Below are positions 28,701-36,528 of a stretch of 51,913 bases of DNA, one piece after another. The DNA lies in the NCBI GenBank assembly GCA_009380025.1, contig WHSP01000016.1, positions 1 to 51,913 of the forward strand. Reading direction: 5' to 3'. Every line of letters begins with the position of its first letter. Position 1 is the first letter of the stretch. This DNA comes from Gemmatimonas sp. (GTDB lineage Bacteria; Gemmatimonadota; Gemmatimonadetes; Longimicrobiales; Longimicrobiaceae). A program made the position numbers and the translations under genes. The notes beneath the pieces are model-generated. The model saw only the letters and a list, made by a program, of their open reading frames with translations. It was not told the origin of the DNA and did not search any database.

Positions 28701-28847
28701 GTCGCGGAGGCAGCCAGGTCCGTCCGCGGCTACCGTGCGCTCGATCTGCTCAACGTGCAGCCCGCGATCGTCTACCTGAAGAAGGTCACCCTGCAGGAGC
28801 CGGCGCAGGGAGGTCATGAAGCCGAAGCTGCGACCGCAGCGAACTGA
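25791..28847 (+). CDS. actB: Alternative Complex III subunit ActB, molybdopterin-oxidoreductase-like Fe-S protein
   Basis: A 1018-residue fusion. The Tat signal K-R-R-D-F-L-K is at 6-12. The N-terminal part (about 50-740) resembles molybdopterin oxidoreductases and starts with a Cys cluster, C56-x2-C59-x3-C63 with C91. In characterised ACIII this domain lacks molybdenum. The C-terminal part (about 765-1010) is an Fe-S subunit of the DmsB/NrfC kind with four Cys groups: C-I-G-C-S-A-C, C-Q-H-C-G-N-A-P-C, C-V-G-T-R-Y-C-A-N-N-C and C-T-F-C with C-V-Q-T-C-P. It links quinol oxidation in ActC to the heme subunits. An Ala/Pro-rich insertion near 480-530 looks lineage-specific. Confidence 0.95.
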   Translation: MSEGLKRRDFLKVLGAGGAGAATAGCSTSEVERLIPFVVPAEEIVPGVPTWYTSTCRECPAGCGVHVETHSGRATKVEGNPDNPISRGNLCARGQASVQGLYNPDRFRGPVLREGVQTLNPTWGTAERLVAQQIRGEQQGGREVVFLTRSYSGSMDSLVDEWVAAVGAQRVVYDVWADQPRGLDFSQADVLVSFGADFLETWGSPVDYAWQFAQMHSYRQGRRGKFIWVAPHRPLTGINADQWIAPLPGTEVVLAQALGGQVDVASAAQATEVPQETIEQLIGEFTAGNGIVLGPGAAISGSNASDLRDVLNGINAGRAGPVAPSQPSSPELINLIERMRQGQVGLVLLDAPNPVYTLPGALGFAEALGQVPTRVSFSPFPDDTTELCTMVLPDHHFLEAWDDYIPAPGVFEIVQPTMRPVFNTKQTGDVLLSLAREMGIDTVAGGATTYYEYLRSQWAGISGEGDGWRQALQRGGVFPSETPAAAGTALAGPEAPADPTADAPEIAGLVAAAVAVPPEQAQDTVSVAPAGSIQPIAFEGDGDANFHLVVYPSYRFFDGRLANRPWLLELPDPVTKVPWGSWVEIHPTTAEAMGIEQGDIVEVASQFGSLETFAYIYPGVRPDVVAIQTGLGHNNSFGRFAEDVGVNPNALLGPFFDQRSGRPATYGQRVRLSRIGEVSTRGGFNPGDGLFEQGTRVQHDRELAQAVSVASLAQLEAEATPEIPGENEPITNLRGAGGFMPRTQETDPAAYPPPGTEYGEYIQGMTRWAMVIDLDRCIGCSACVTACYAENNIPVVGPNEVKRGRDLSWLRIERYWGVTDEAEEALDEHALDDTRFLPMLCQHCGNAPCEPVCPVYASYHTPDGLNGQVYNRCVGTRYCANNCPYKVRYFNWFTYKFDEPLNWQLNPDVAVREKGVMEKCTFCVQRIRENERAAALENRPVRDGEIVPACVQTCPTEVFVFGNIANPESQVAEAARSVRGYRALDLLNVQPAIVYLKKVTLQEPAQGGHEAEAATAAN

Positions 28848-28863
28848 GGCACAGGAAGCCAAG

Positions 28864-30291
28864 ATGGCCACCGAAATCAGATCGGTCTTCCACCCGGAAG
28901 TCAGGAATTACGAGCAGGTCAACCGCGACGCGATGCGGCTCATCTCGCGTCCCGGCAAGGGGTATCTCGCACTGCTCGGTCTATCGATCGCCATGGTCGG
29001 GATGGCGGCGATCGCATTTGGGTACCAGGTCTTCTACGGGATCGGTTGGGCCGGCCTCACCAACCCCTCGGGGTGGGGAACGTTCATCACCACCTTCGTC
29101 TTCTGGGTCGGTATCGGCCACGCAGGAACGCTGATCTCCGCGATTCTCTTCCTCTTCCGGGCCCCATGGCGCCAGGCGATTTATCGCCTCGCGGAAGCGA
29201 TGACGGTCTTCGCCGTCCTCACTGCCGCGCTCTTCCCGATCATCCATATCGGCAGGCCCTGGTTCTTCTACTGGCTCCTGCCGCTACCGAGCGAGCGGGG
29301 GCTCTGGCCGAACTTCCGGTCTCCTCTGATCTGGGATGTGTTCGCCGTCACAACGTACCTGACGGTCTCGACCGTCTTCTTCTATATCGGCTTGATTCCG
29401 GACATCGCTGCGGCCCGTGACTCGACAAAGGAGCCGTGGAGGAAGAAGGTCTTCACCGTCCTCGCGCTCGGTTGGCGCGGCAGCGATCGGGAGTGGAAGA
29501 ACTTCACCCGGGCGTACCTCTTCCTGGCGGCGCTAGCGACCCCGCTCGTGCTATCGGTCCACTCCGTCGTCTCATGGGACTTCGCGGTGTCGATCGTACC
29601 CGGCTGGCACACGACGATCTTTGCCCCCTACTTCGTCGCGGGTGCGATCCTCTCCGGGATCGCCTTGGTCGTGTCGATCGCCGTGCCGGTCCGCAAAGTG
29701 TTCCGGCTCGAGGCGTACCTGACCGACCTCCACTTCGACCGAATGGCGAAGTTGCTCATGCTGACTTCGCTGATCGTCGGCTTCGCCTATGGTACGGAGT
29801 ACTTCATGGCCTGGTACTCCGCCGAGCTGTTCGAACGGGACGTCTTCTTCGACCGCGTGTTCGGACAGTACTGGTGGGGCGGCTGGTCGATGATCACCTT
29901 CAACGCGCTCGTGCCCCAGCTGCTCTGGATTCCGAAGATCCGGCGCAACCTGAACGCCTTCTTCGTCATCTCGATCTTGGTCAACATCGGGATGTGGTAC
30001 GAGCGCTTCGTGATCATCGTCCCTTCGCTCGCCCATTCGTACGAGCCCTGGAGGTTCCTGAACTACCACATGAGCTACTCGGAGGCCGCGATCCTCATCG
30101 GCAGCTTCGGGTGGTTCTTCATGTGGATGCTTCTCTTCCTCCGCTTCCTGCCGGCTCTCTCGATCGCGGAGATCAAGGAGATCCTGCCGCCTCCGTTCAA
30201 GCATCATCCCGTGGAGGCGCTGGTGGAGGATCAGGAGGAGCGGGTCGTCGAGACTCTTCCCACGGGCTACGAGGAGTTCGAACGAAGATGA
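28864..30291 (+). CDS. actC: Alternative Complex III subunit ActC, NrfD-like quinol-binding membrane protein
   Basis: A 475-residue polytopic membrane protein of the NrfD/PsrC family with about ten helices. It forms the main quinol-oxidising subunit of ACIII. I chose the ATG 17 bases after the actB stop, with AGGA seven bases upstream. An in-frame ATG 16 codons earlier would overlap actB and lacks a good site. The motif region R-Q-A-I-Y-R, then H-I-G-R-P-W-F, lies in the first helical bundle as in other ActC proteins. The stop overlaps the actD start (ATGA). Confidence 0.94.
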   Translation: MATEIRSVFHPEVRNYEQVNRDAMRLISRPGKGYLALLGLSIAMVGMAAIAFGYQVFYGIGWAGLTNPSGWGTFITTFVFWVGIGHAGTLISAILFLFRAPWRQAIYRLAEAMTVFAVLTAALFPIIHIGRPWFFYWLLPLPSERGLWPNFRSPLIWDVFAVTTYLTVSTVFFYIGLIPDIAAARDSTKEPWRKKVFTVLALGWRGSDREWKNFTRAYLFLAALATPLVLSVHSVVSWDFAVSIVPGWHTTIFAPYFVAGAILSGIALVVSIAVPVRKVFRLEAYLTDLHFDRMAKLLMLTSLIVGFAYGTEYFMAWYSAELFERDVFFDRVFGQYWWGGWSMITFNALVPQLLWIPKIRRNLNAFFVISILVNIGMWYERFVIIVPSLAHSYEPWRFLNYHMSYSEAAILIGSFGWFFMWMLLFLRFLPALSIAEIKEILPPPFKHHPVEALVEDQEERVVETLPTGYEEFERR

Positions 30292-30806
30292 GCAGAAGAG
30301 GACGGTCCGGCGTGCTGGGCGTCTTCGCCCACCTGGATACCACGACAGACGCGATACGTCGTCTTCGGAGGGATGGCTATCCACTGACGGTGTATTCGCC
30401 CACACCCCGGCACGAGATCGAGGAGTCGCTCGAGGCTCCGGAGAGTGCCGTTCGGATTTTCACGTTGATGGGGGCGTTCACGGGTAGCGCCGCCGGCGCC
30501 GCTCTCGCTGTGTGGGCATCCCTCGATTGGCCCCTGATCGTCGGCGGCAAGGTGATCGTCGCACTTCCGGCGTTCAGTATCATCATCTTCGAGTTGACGA
30601 TCCTGCTGGGGGCCCTCTCGACGGTGGCGGGGCTGTTCCTCACCGGGAGGCTGCCGCGAATCGGTCGACCCGAGGCCCTGTATCATCCGTCCTTCAGCGG
30701 CGGCCAGTTCGGGGTCTTCGCGCACGTCGGCTCAGACCGTTTCGACGCTGTGCGAACCATCATGACGGATAGTGGATCGGAGGAGGTCCTTCTTGATCAG
30801 GCGTAG
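30288..30806 (+). CDS. actD: Alternative Complex III subunit ActD (DUF3341)
   Basis: A 172-residue protein starting at the ATG overlapping the actC stop. DUF3341 features are seen: an N-terminal G-V-L-G-V-F-A-H-L-D region, then two membrane helices (about 58-82 and 90-118) around G-A-F-T-G-S. A C-terminal soluble piece echoes the start with G-V-F-A-H-V. ActD is a small peripheral/membrane subunit lacking cofactors. Its last 14 bases overlap the start of actE. Confidence 0.93.
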   Translation: MSRRGRSGVLGVFAHLDTTTDAIRRLRRDGYPLTVYSPTPRHEIEESLEAPESAVRIFTLMGAFTGSAAGAALAVWASLDWPLIVGGKVIVALPAFSIIIFELTILLGALSTVAGLFLTGRLPRIGRPEALYHPSFSGGQFGVFAHVGSDRFDAVRTIMTDSGSEEVLLDQA

Positions 30807-31449
30807 ACGGACGCGTTTTGGACCCGCGCGGGGTACGCTCGTCGCGACGCTGACGCTCCTTGCACTCGCCCTTGGTGGCTGCACTGACTTCGCGGGGTAC
30901 GACCTCGACTATTTGCTGGCGCGCGCCCCGTTCATCGCCACCATGCGTACGAGCGTCGCGTACGGGCCAAACACGTTGCCACGGCTCCCGCCACCCGGCA
31001 CGGTACCGGTGGCGTCGCCCACCGGGGATGTCCCGCCGCCCTTCTCGCAGGCCCAGCTCGACTCGGTCGGCGCAGTATTGACCAACCCTCTAAATGCGAC
31101 TTCGGAAGTGCTCCAGCGCGGGACCACGCTCTATCGGAACCAATGCCTCGTCTGCCACGGCGCCGATGGACAGGGGAACGGCCCGGTGGTCGGCAACGGG
31201 CGCTTCCCCCTCGGGCCGACGCTCGTCGGTGGGACGGCCCCGGCCCGGAGCGATGGCTATCTGTACGGCATCATCCGGGTCGGTCGGGGTTTGATGCCCG
31301 CATACGGCGAGCGCATCGCACACGGGGACCGTTGGGCGGTCGTGCACTATGTTCGCGAGCTCCAGAGAGCGGCCGGCGCGACGGTGCCCACCGCCCCACC
31401 GCCGCCGCCTTCCGCACAGGAGCCGCAGGCGGCCGCGCCGCCGCAGTAG
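30793..31449 (+). CDS. actE: Alternative Complex III subunit ActE, monoheme cytochrome c lipoprotein
   Basis: A 218-residue lipoprotein cytochrome. I chose TTG at 30793 because AGGAGG lies six bases upstream and it yields a clean lipoprotein signal (L-A-L-G-G-C30). A GTG seven codons earlier is possible but poor. One heme c site, C118-L-V-C-H122, and a probable axial Met in G-L-M-P-A-Y. The C-terminal tail is Pro/Ala rich. It sits on the periplasmic face and is thought to hand electrons to the oxidase. It is separated from actF by a 212-bp gap with a palindromic repeat, unlike the tight spacing elsewhere in the operon. Confidence 0.92.
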   Translation: MIRRRRTRFGPARGTLVATLTLLALALGGCTDFAGYDLDYLLARAPFIATMRTSVAYGPNTLPRLPPPGTVPVASPTGDVPPPFSQAQLDSVGAVLTNPLNATSEVLQRGTTLYRNQCLVCHGADGQGNGPVVGNGRFPLGPTLVGGTAPARSDGYLYGIIRVGRGLMPAYGERIAHGDRWAVVHYVRELQRAAGATVPTAPPPPPSAQEPQAAAPPQ

Positions 31450-31521
31450 CAGACGTCTCGAATTTCGACTCCGAAGGTCAAACGGCACGGTCCGAGTCTG
31501 TTCGCTCGGGAGATCAGCAGT

Positions 31522-31597
31522 GTCATCCCGGCGAAAGCAGGGATCCAGTTGCTCAGTTGACTGCCGGACCCTGGATTCCCGCTTTCGCGGGAATGAC
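31522..31597. repeat. Palindromic MITE-like repeat, GTCATCCC family, copy 2, inside the act operon
   Basis: The arms GTCATCCCGGCGAAAGC and GCTTTCGCGGGAATGAC are near complements, about 76 bp, with both arms forming inner hairpins. The right flank contains TACGTCGTCATAGTTC, parallel to copy 1. It lies between actE and actF. Confidence 0.8.
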
Positions 31598-31661
31598 GAC
31601 CGGCGATGACCTGAATACGTCGTCATAGTTCTGACACCGTTCATAAGCTGCTCGAGATCAG

Positions 31662-32951
31662 ATGGCTCACGATTCTGGAATCCCGTCCGCAGTCCCGTTC
31701 CGAACGCTCGGAGAGCTGAGCGGCGCATGGAAGGCCGCACCGGCAGTTCTCGTGCTCGCCGGGGTGGCGGCTGTGATCATCGCCGTCGTCGGGTACGAAC
31801 CCGCGCGCCTCTGGCAGGGGCTGCTCTTCAACTGGCTCTTCTGGTCGTCGCTGGCGATTGGAATGGTGATGTTCGCCGTCGCCCTCCACCTGACCGCGGC
31901 GGACTGGGCATGGTCGATCCAACGTTTTGCCCTGGCCGGCGTCGCCTTCCTGCCGATTTCGCTCATCCTGCTAATCGTCGTCTTCTTCGGGTCGGAGACG
32001 TACTTCCACCACTGGCTCCATCCTGAGGGCTTCGATCCGGTGATCGAAGGCAAGCGGGCGTGGCTCACACTACCGAGCATGATCGGGCGGGACTTCTTCG
32101 CCCTGATCGTCCTGTATGGGCTTGCCATCGCCTTCGCCTACTTCAGCCTTCGCCCCGACGTCTACGGGATCGTCGGCCCGAAACGCAACGGTATCTACGA
32201 ACGGCTGACGGGAGGGTGGCGCGGAGTCGAGGCGGAGGCAGCAAGATCCCAGAAGGTCAGGAACCACATGGGGCCGGTAATGGGTATCCTCTACGCCGTG
32301 GTCTGGGGATTGATCGGGATCGATCTCGCGATGACTCTCGATCCGCACTTCTTCAGTACGATGTTCCCCGTCACGTTCTTCTGGGCCGCGTTTCATGGCG
32401 GCGTCGCAGCCACGGCGGTGGCCGTCGTCCTCCTACGCCCGCGGCTCGAGCTCGAGAAGTTCGTAACGAAGCGACAGTTCCACGACCTGGGCAAGCTCGT
32501 CTTCGCCTTCTCGGTCTTTTGGATGTACATCAACTGGTCCCAGTACATCGTCATCTGGTACGGGCTCCTCCCCTGGGAACAGCCGTTCTTCATCGACCGG
32601 TTCGACCCGCCCTTCGGGATCATCTCGGCGGCCGTCGTCCTGCTGATCTTCGTGATCCCGTTCCTGGGCCTGCTGTCCCGTCCGCCCAAGATGGTGCCGG
32701 CGATACTCGCCTTCTTCGCCGGGCTGATCTTGATCGGCAACTGGTTGGAGCGCTTCCTCATCACCGTCCCCTCCATTTGGGAGGAGGACTACCTTCCGCT
32801 CGGGATCCCCGAGATCGGAATCGGGCTCGGTTTCCTCGGACTCTTCGCAGCCACGTATCTCTGGTTCGTACGGACCTTCCCGATGTTGCCTTCTCCGGCG
32901 TCCCTGGCCGCTCGCGAACCAGCACTCGTCGCCGTACCCGTCGGCGATTAG
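31662..32951 (+). CDS. actF: Alternative Complex III subunit ActF, membrane protein
   Basis: A 429-residue polytopic membrane protein with about ten helices, the second quinol-site-like membrane subunit of ACIII. It shares the ActC/NrfD-like fold. Characteristic segments include F-G-S-E-T-Y-F-H-H-W and W-M-Y-I-N-W-S-Q-Y. No heme or Fe-S motifs, as expected. It closes the actABCDEF series and is followed by a 12-bp hairpin. Cytochrome oxidase genes, which often follow act genes, are absent; the next gene encodes an L,D-transpeptidase. Confidence 0.94.
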   Translation: MAHDSGIPSAVPFRTLGELSGAWKAAPAVLVLAGVAAVIIAVVGYEPARLWQGLLFNWLFWSSLAIGMVMFAVALHLTAADWAWSIQRFALAGVAFLPISLILLIVVFFGSETYFHHWLHPEGFDPVIEGKRAWLTLPSMIGRDFFALIVLYGLAIAFAYFSLRPDVYGIVGPKRNGIYERLTGGWRGVEAEAARSQKVRNHMGPVMGILYAVVWGLIGIDLAMTLDPHFFSTMFPVTFFWAAFHGGVAATAVAVVLLRPRLELEKFVTKRQFHDLGKLVFAFSVFWMYINWSQYIVIWYGLLPWEQPFFIDRFDPPFGIISAAVVLLIFVIPFLGLLSRPPKMVPAILAFFAGLILIGNWLERFLITVPSIWEEDYLPLGIPEIGIGLGFLGLFAATYLWFVRTFPMLPSPASLAAREPALVAVPVGD

Positions 32952-32982
32952 GCACTGATCGTAGCCTAACGGGGTAGATGAT

Positions 32983-33012
32983 GCGGCGGGGAGCCCATGC
33001 GCTCGCCGCCGC
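32983..33012 (+). terminator. Terminator-like hairpin after the act operon
   Basis: A 12-bp stem with one mismatch (GCGGCGGGGAGC with GCTCGCCGCCGC) and a 6-base loop, followed shortly by CACTTTTA. It is 31 bases after the actF stop. Confidence 0.6.
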
Positions 33013-33135
33013 TCCACTTTTAGCGCGCAGTCGTAGCGTCGCCAGTGGTCTACCAGGGTCGGGGCGCACGCGGGCAAGTGGATTGCATCGCCGGTGATCG
33101 GCCCCCCAGTGGAATGGCATATCGGAGGGAAGAAC

Positions 33136-34311
33136 ATGCGCAAAGCTCGGTTGGGAACCCGTCGGGTCGTGGAGGGGCTGACCCGGCCGATAGTCCTTCT
33201 GTCTGGACTCTCGGCGGGGTGTGTGAGCTTCGGTCCCTTTGGCGGGGAATCGCCTGAGAACGATCCGTCTGGGCAGCTCGAGCGCCTGCCGGTGCCTGCC
33301 GAGACGTTCGTCGATACGGCCAGCGGCGCCTTCGTTCTCGTCGACCTCGATGACAACATCCTTCGCTTCATGGATCGGGAAGAGGTCGTCTGGGAGGCAC
33401 CGGTCGGCACGGGGACGGGTCTGCACCTGGAGAGTGAGGAGGGCGACTGGCTGTTCACTACGCCGAGGGGTGTCTTCCAGGTGAAGTACAAAGAGGAGCT
33501 TCCGGTCTGGTTCCTCCCCGATTGGTACTTCATCGAGAACGAGTTACCCATGCCGCCGGAGAACTCACCCGACAGGCGGCAGAAGGGCCAGCTCGGCGTA
33601 GCGGCCGTCTATCTTGGCGAGGAGATCGCCATCCACGGCACGAACAGGCCCGAGCTCCTGGGTCAGCGGGTTTCGCACGGCTGCATCCGCCTGGAGAACA
33701 AGTTCGCCCAGCGGCTCTATCACAACGTACAGATCGGCACACCGATCGTGATCGTGGGGGGTGAGGACATCGAGCCCGTCGAGCTGGTCGAGACGGACCC
33801 CGGTCCGCCGCCGCCGACTCCGCCCGATCCGCTGGGCGGCGTCCCGACGAGCGAGCTCCTGCGCCGCCTCGCAAACCACCTCGACGAAGACGATACGACG
33901 GGTGCATGGGTTCCGCTTACGAGCCGTCTGATCACCCGTGGTCTGCAGGAAGACGCGCCGGCCCTCCGCGGTATCCTCGCTCTCGCTGGGACTGCCGGAA
34001 GCGCCAAGCTGAACCGGGAGTACGGGACCTTTCTCGCAGACGCCTTCTCCCGCGGCTCCTGGCGGGCCGTCGTCTCGCTCGCCCGCATTGACGAGGAGGC
34101 CAGGGATCGGGCGACCCAAGCCATCGTCCAGGCCACCATGTCGCTCTATCCCGGCTCCATTGTCGACGAGTACGCTCCGTGGCCGACACGTCGCATACCG
34201 AGCGGGATCCTCGGCCCCGATGGCATGGCCGGATGGGAATCTCTCCTCACGGCGGAGGGGGAGTATCGCGAGAGCGTCCTGGTGTTGACTGGGTCAGACA
34301 GGGAGGGATGA
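33136..34311 (+). CDS. L,D-transpeptidase (YkuD) lipoprotein
   Basis: A 391-residue exported protein. The ATG with GGAGGG six bases upstream is the best start, giving a lipoprotein signal with Cys29. The YkuD catalytic domain (about 55-225) contains H167-G-T and S180-H181-G-C183-I-R-L. Cys183 is the nucleophile of L,D-transpeptidases, which make 3-3 peptidoglycan cross-links or attach lipoproteins. A Pro-rich linker leads to a helical C-terminal region of unknown role. It starts a four-gene operon with PHP, small membrane and methyltransferase genes; the next start overlaps its stop. Confidence 0.9.
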   Translation: MRKARLGTRRVVEGLTRPIVLLSGLSAGCVSFGPFGGESPENDPSGQLERLPVPAETFVDTASGAFVLVDLDDNILRFMDREEVVWEAPVGTGTGLHLESEEGDWLFTTPRGVFQVKYKEELPVWFLPDWYFIENELPMPPENSPDRRQKGQLGVAAVYLGEEIAIHGTNRPELLGQRVSHGCIRLENKFAQRLYHNVQIGTPIVIVGGEDIEPVELVETDPGPPPPTPPDPLGGVPTSELLRRLANHLDEDDTTGAWVPLTSRLITRGLQEDAPALRGILALAGTAGSAKLNREYGTFLADAFSRGSWRAVVSLARIDEEARDRATQAIVQATMSLYPGSIVDEYAPWPTRRIPSGILGPDGMAGWESLLTAEGEYRESVLVLTGSDREG

Positions 34312-35090
34312 CGGACGAGTCGGTGGGCGGCGAATCCACTCGCCGCCTGGGAACGCAGGACCTGCACGTGCACACCAACATGTCCGACGGAGACCTCTCT
34401 CTCGAGGAGCTCGTCGGGGTCGCGAACCGGCTGGGGGTAACAATCGGGGTCGCGGACCATGTGTCGAGCCGCAACCGCGCGATGTTCGTCTCCGATCGGG
34501 TGCGCCTGGAAGCCTATCTCGATACGCTCGACGCTGCGCCGGTACTTCGCTCGGCCGAGCTCTGTTGGTGTGATCCCTTTGGCTCGGAGATCGCCGAGTC
34601 CCTCCGCGGTCAGTGTGACTATCTGGTCGGATCCAACCATGGATTCCCGTTGCCGGACGGGACGTTTGCGTCTCCCTGGTGGCGCGAGTTGCCGACGCCC
34701 TGGGGCGAACGGCCACAGGAGCTGATGGAGGTCATGGTTCGGAATCTGTGCGATATGGTCGCCAGGATGCCGATCGACATCGCTGCCCACCCGACGTTCA
34801 TGCCGGCCGCCCTCCTTGCGATCGAAGACGACGTCGAGGCGTGGTGGATCTCGGAGCGGGAGGACCGCTTCATCGAGGCGGCGCTGGCCAACGACGTTGC
34901 CTTCGAGATCTCCAACCGATATCGATTGCCGCACGATCGCTTTCTGCGGAAGGCCCGCGAAGCCGGGGCACGGTTCAGCCTCGGGAGCGACGGCCACCAC
35001 GCCGATCAAGTCGCGAGGCTCGATTGGGCCGTTGCCGCCGCCTCCCGAGCCGAGGTCACCGACCGCCAGCTCTTCTACGTGGAGCGCTGA
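34308..35090 (+). CDS. PHP-domain phosphoesterase-like protein
   Basis: A 260-residue cytoplasmic protein with an N-terminal PHP motif L-H20-V-H22-T-N-M-S-D-G, D-H in V-A-D-H-V, and late motifs A-A-H-P and G-S-D-G-H-H. These residues form the trinuclear metal site of PHP hydrolases (histidinol-phosphatase, RNase AM/YciV-like, polymerase PHP). I placed the start at the ATG overlapping the L,D-transpeptidase stop, with GGGAGGG just upstream. The substrate cannot be assigned. The open frame continues upstream through the transpeptidase gene, but that part is a shadow. Confidence 0.85.
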   Translation: MTDESVGGESTRRLGTQDLHVHTNMSDGDLSLEELVGVANRLGVTIGVADHVSSRNRAMFVSDRVRLEAYLDTLDAAPVLRSAELCWCDPFGSEIAESLRGQCDYLVGSNHGFPLPDGTFASPWWRELPTPWGERPQELMEVMVRNLCDMVARMPIDIAAHPTFMPAALLAIEDDVEAWWISEREDRFIEAALANDVAFEISNRYRLPHDRFLRKAREAGARFSLGSDGHHADQVARLDWAVAAASRAEVTDRQLFYVER

Positions 35091-35187
35091 ACCCCATTCG
35101 CGGCAGGGGTACGGGGCGGGACTATTCGCAATGGTCCGCTGGTTGCACCGCGCCCAAGGGTTTGCTTCCACTTCCACCCGACCCGAC

Positions 35188-35643
35188 ATGGAAAAGGATT
35201 CGAGGGCGCCCGACACAGCCGAATGGCGAACCCGCAAGGATGAGGACGACCCGGACTTCGCCGCACCGCCAGATGCTGATGGCGACGAGCGCGAAGGACA
35301 GCAATCGGGCGCGATTCGCGCGGATGACATCGAGCCGTATTTCGCTCTCCAGTATGTCGCCCGACTGTTCAAGATCGCGGCGATGGTGGTGGTCGTCGCG
35401 CTGGCGGCGGAGGTGATCGCAGGAATCTGGCTGGAGGGCGCCGGGGCGATCCTCCCACTCATATCGGAAGTCATCCGGGGGATCGTGCTGGCCGCCATCC
35501 TGTGGGGTGTGGGGGATCTGACCGTCCTCTTCATCGATGTCGGCCACGATGTCCGGGCTGCTCGCGTGCTTCTTGGACGTCTATCCGCGCGTCCGAGCAA
35601 CGAAGCAAGCCCTTATCCGCGCGAAGAGTCCAGCAGCGATTGA
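35188..35643 (+). CDS. Small membrane protein, unknown
   Basis: About 151 residues: an acidic, charged N-terminal region (1-48), then two membrane helices (about 58-81 and 92-118) and a polar tail. No family recognised. The start is uncertain: an in-frame ATG at 35131 would add 19 residues, and neither has a clear ribosome-binding site. The stop overlaps the TTG start of the methyltransferase gene (TTGA), which supports a real translated gene in the operon. Confidence 0.6.
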   Translation: MEKDSRAPDTAEWRTRKDEDDPDFAAPPDADGDEREGQQSGAIRADDIEPYFALQYVARLFKIAAMVVVVALAAEVIAGIWLEGAGAILPLISEVIRGIVLAAILWGVGDLTVLFIDVGHDVRAARVLLGRLSARPSNEASPYPREESSSD

Positions 35644-36446
35644 GCGTCGCCGGCAACCCTCTCGACGGGATCGTCCTCGTCCTGTGGGAGCCCCAGGACG
35701 TCGTCAACATCGCAGGAACCGTTCGAGCGATGAAGAACTTCGGCCTCCGCCGGCTGCGGCTGGTCTCGCCGGCCGAGTTCGACGCCTGGCGTATCGAAGG
35801 GATCGCTCATGACACGGCGGAGATCGTTGCGGCCGCGGAGCTCTACGACGACCTGAGGTCTGCCCTCTCGGACTGCACCTTCACGATCGCAATGACCGCC
35901 CGCGGGCGGCGGGCAAAGCGCGCCGTCGCCCGCCCGCGGGACATTGCACCCGAGGTGCTCAGGCGCGCGGACGCCACGGAGGGGACCGGCCCGATCGCCA
36001 TTGTCTTCGGCCGGGAAGATATCGGCCTCCCGAACTGGGCCCTCGATCTCTGCCACCGCAGCGTCACCATCCCGACCAACCCCGAACACCCTTCGCTCAA
36101 CCTTGCCCAGGCGGTCCTGGTCATCGGGTACGAGCTCTGGATGGCCTACCGCGGTGAGGACCAGGAGTTCAAGGCTCCCCGGCGATCCGCTCCACCTCCT
36201 AACGTCCAGCTCTTGGAGGGCACCTTCGAGGCGGTGGAGCAGGCGCTCTGGCGCATCGACTTCTTCAAGAGCCGGCAAACCGAGAGTGTGATGAGAACCC
36301 TGCGGGAGCTCGCCCACCGCTCTGATCTCGATCAGCGGGAGGCCAGCTTCCTCAGGGCGATCGCAATCGAAGTGCGCAAATACTTCGATCGTGAAGTGGG
36401 TGGGAAGGGAGGGTCACGGGAAGACACGAAGCCGCGAAAAGAATGA
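35640..36446 (+). CDS. SpoU/TrmJ-family RNA 2'-O-methyltransferase
   Basis: A 268-residue SPOUT enzyme using S-adenosylmethionine. Start is a TTG overlapping the upstream stop; the open frame upstream is a shadow. Family motifs: N-I-A-G-T-V-R-A-M-K-N-F-G (motif 1), I-V-F-G-R-E-D-I-G-L-P-N (motif 2) and I-P-T-N-P-E-H-P-S-L-N-L-A-Q-A-V (motif 3). It resembles TrmJ, which methylates tRNA position 32, though the target could be another RNA. The C-terminal domain is helical. The last 11 or so residues and the stop are encoded by an intergenic-type repeat (36414-36444), so the native end was probably replaced or extended. Confidence 0.88.
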   Translation: MSVAGNPLDGIVLVLWEPQDVVNIAGTVRAMKNFGLRRLRLVSPAEFDAWRIEGIAHDTAEIVAAAELYDDLRSALSDCTFTIAMTARGRRAKRAVARPRDIAPEVLRRADATEGTGPIAIVFGREDIGLPNWALDLCHRSVTIPTNPEHPSLNLAQAVLVIGYELWMAYRGEDQEFKAPRRSAPPPNVQLLEGTFEAVEQALWRIDFFKSRQTESVMRTLRELAHRSDLDQREASFLRAIAIEVRKYFDREVGGKGGSREDTKPRKE

Positions 36447-36476
36447 GCGGTCGTTCCCCGCGTTCGCGGGGATGAC
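36414..36476. repeat. Composite repeat: TCACGGGAAGACACGAAG half-copy plus GTCATCCC-family half-copy
   Basis: 36414-36444 matches the TCACGCGAAGACGCGAAG family and overlaps the end of the methyltransferase gene. 36454-36476 (TTCCCCGCGTTCGCGGGGATGAC) matches one arm of the family at 17014 and 31522. Two families directly abut, in an 82-bp gap. Confidence 0.65.
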
Positions 36477-36528
36477 AAGGTAGGGCGGGGATGACGAACG
36501 GGATGACGGCCTCCGCGCGTGAGAATCA

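Noticed and set aside
29436-30287. Long frame running into actD
   Set aside because: It is antisense-like arginine-rich shadow of actC; the ATGA overlap at 30288 gives a normal ActD.
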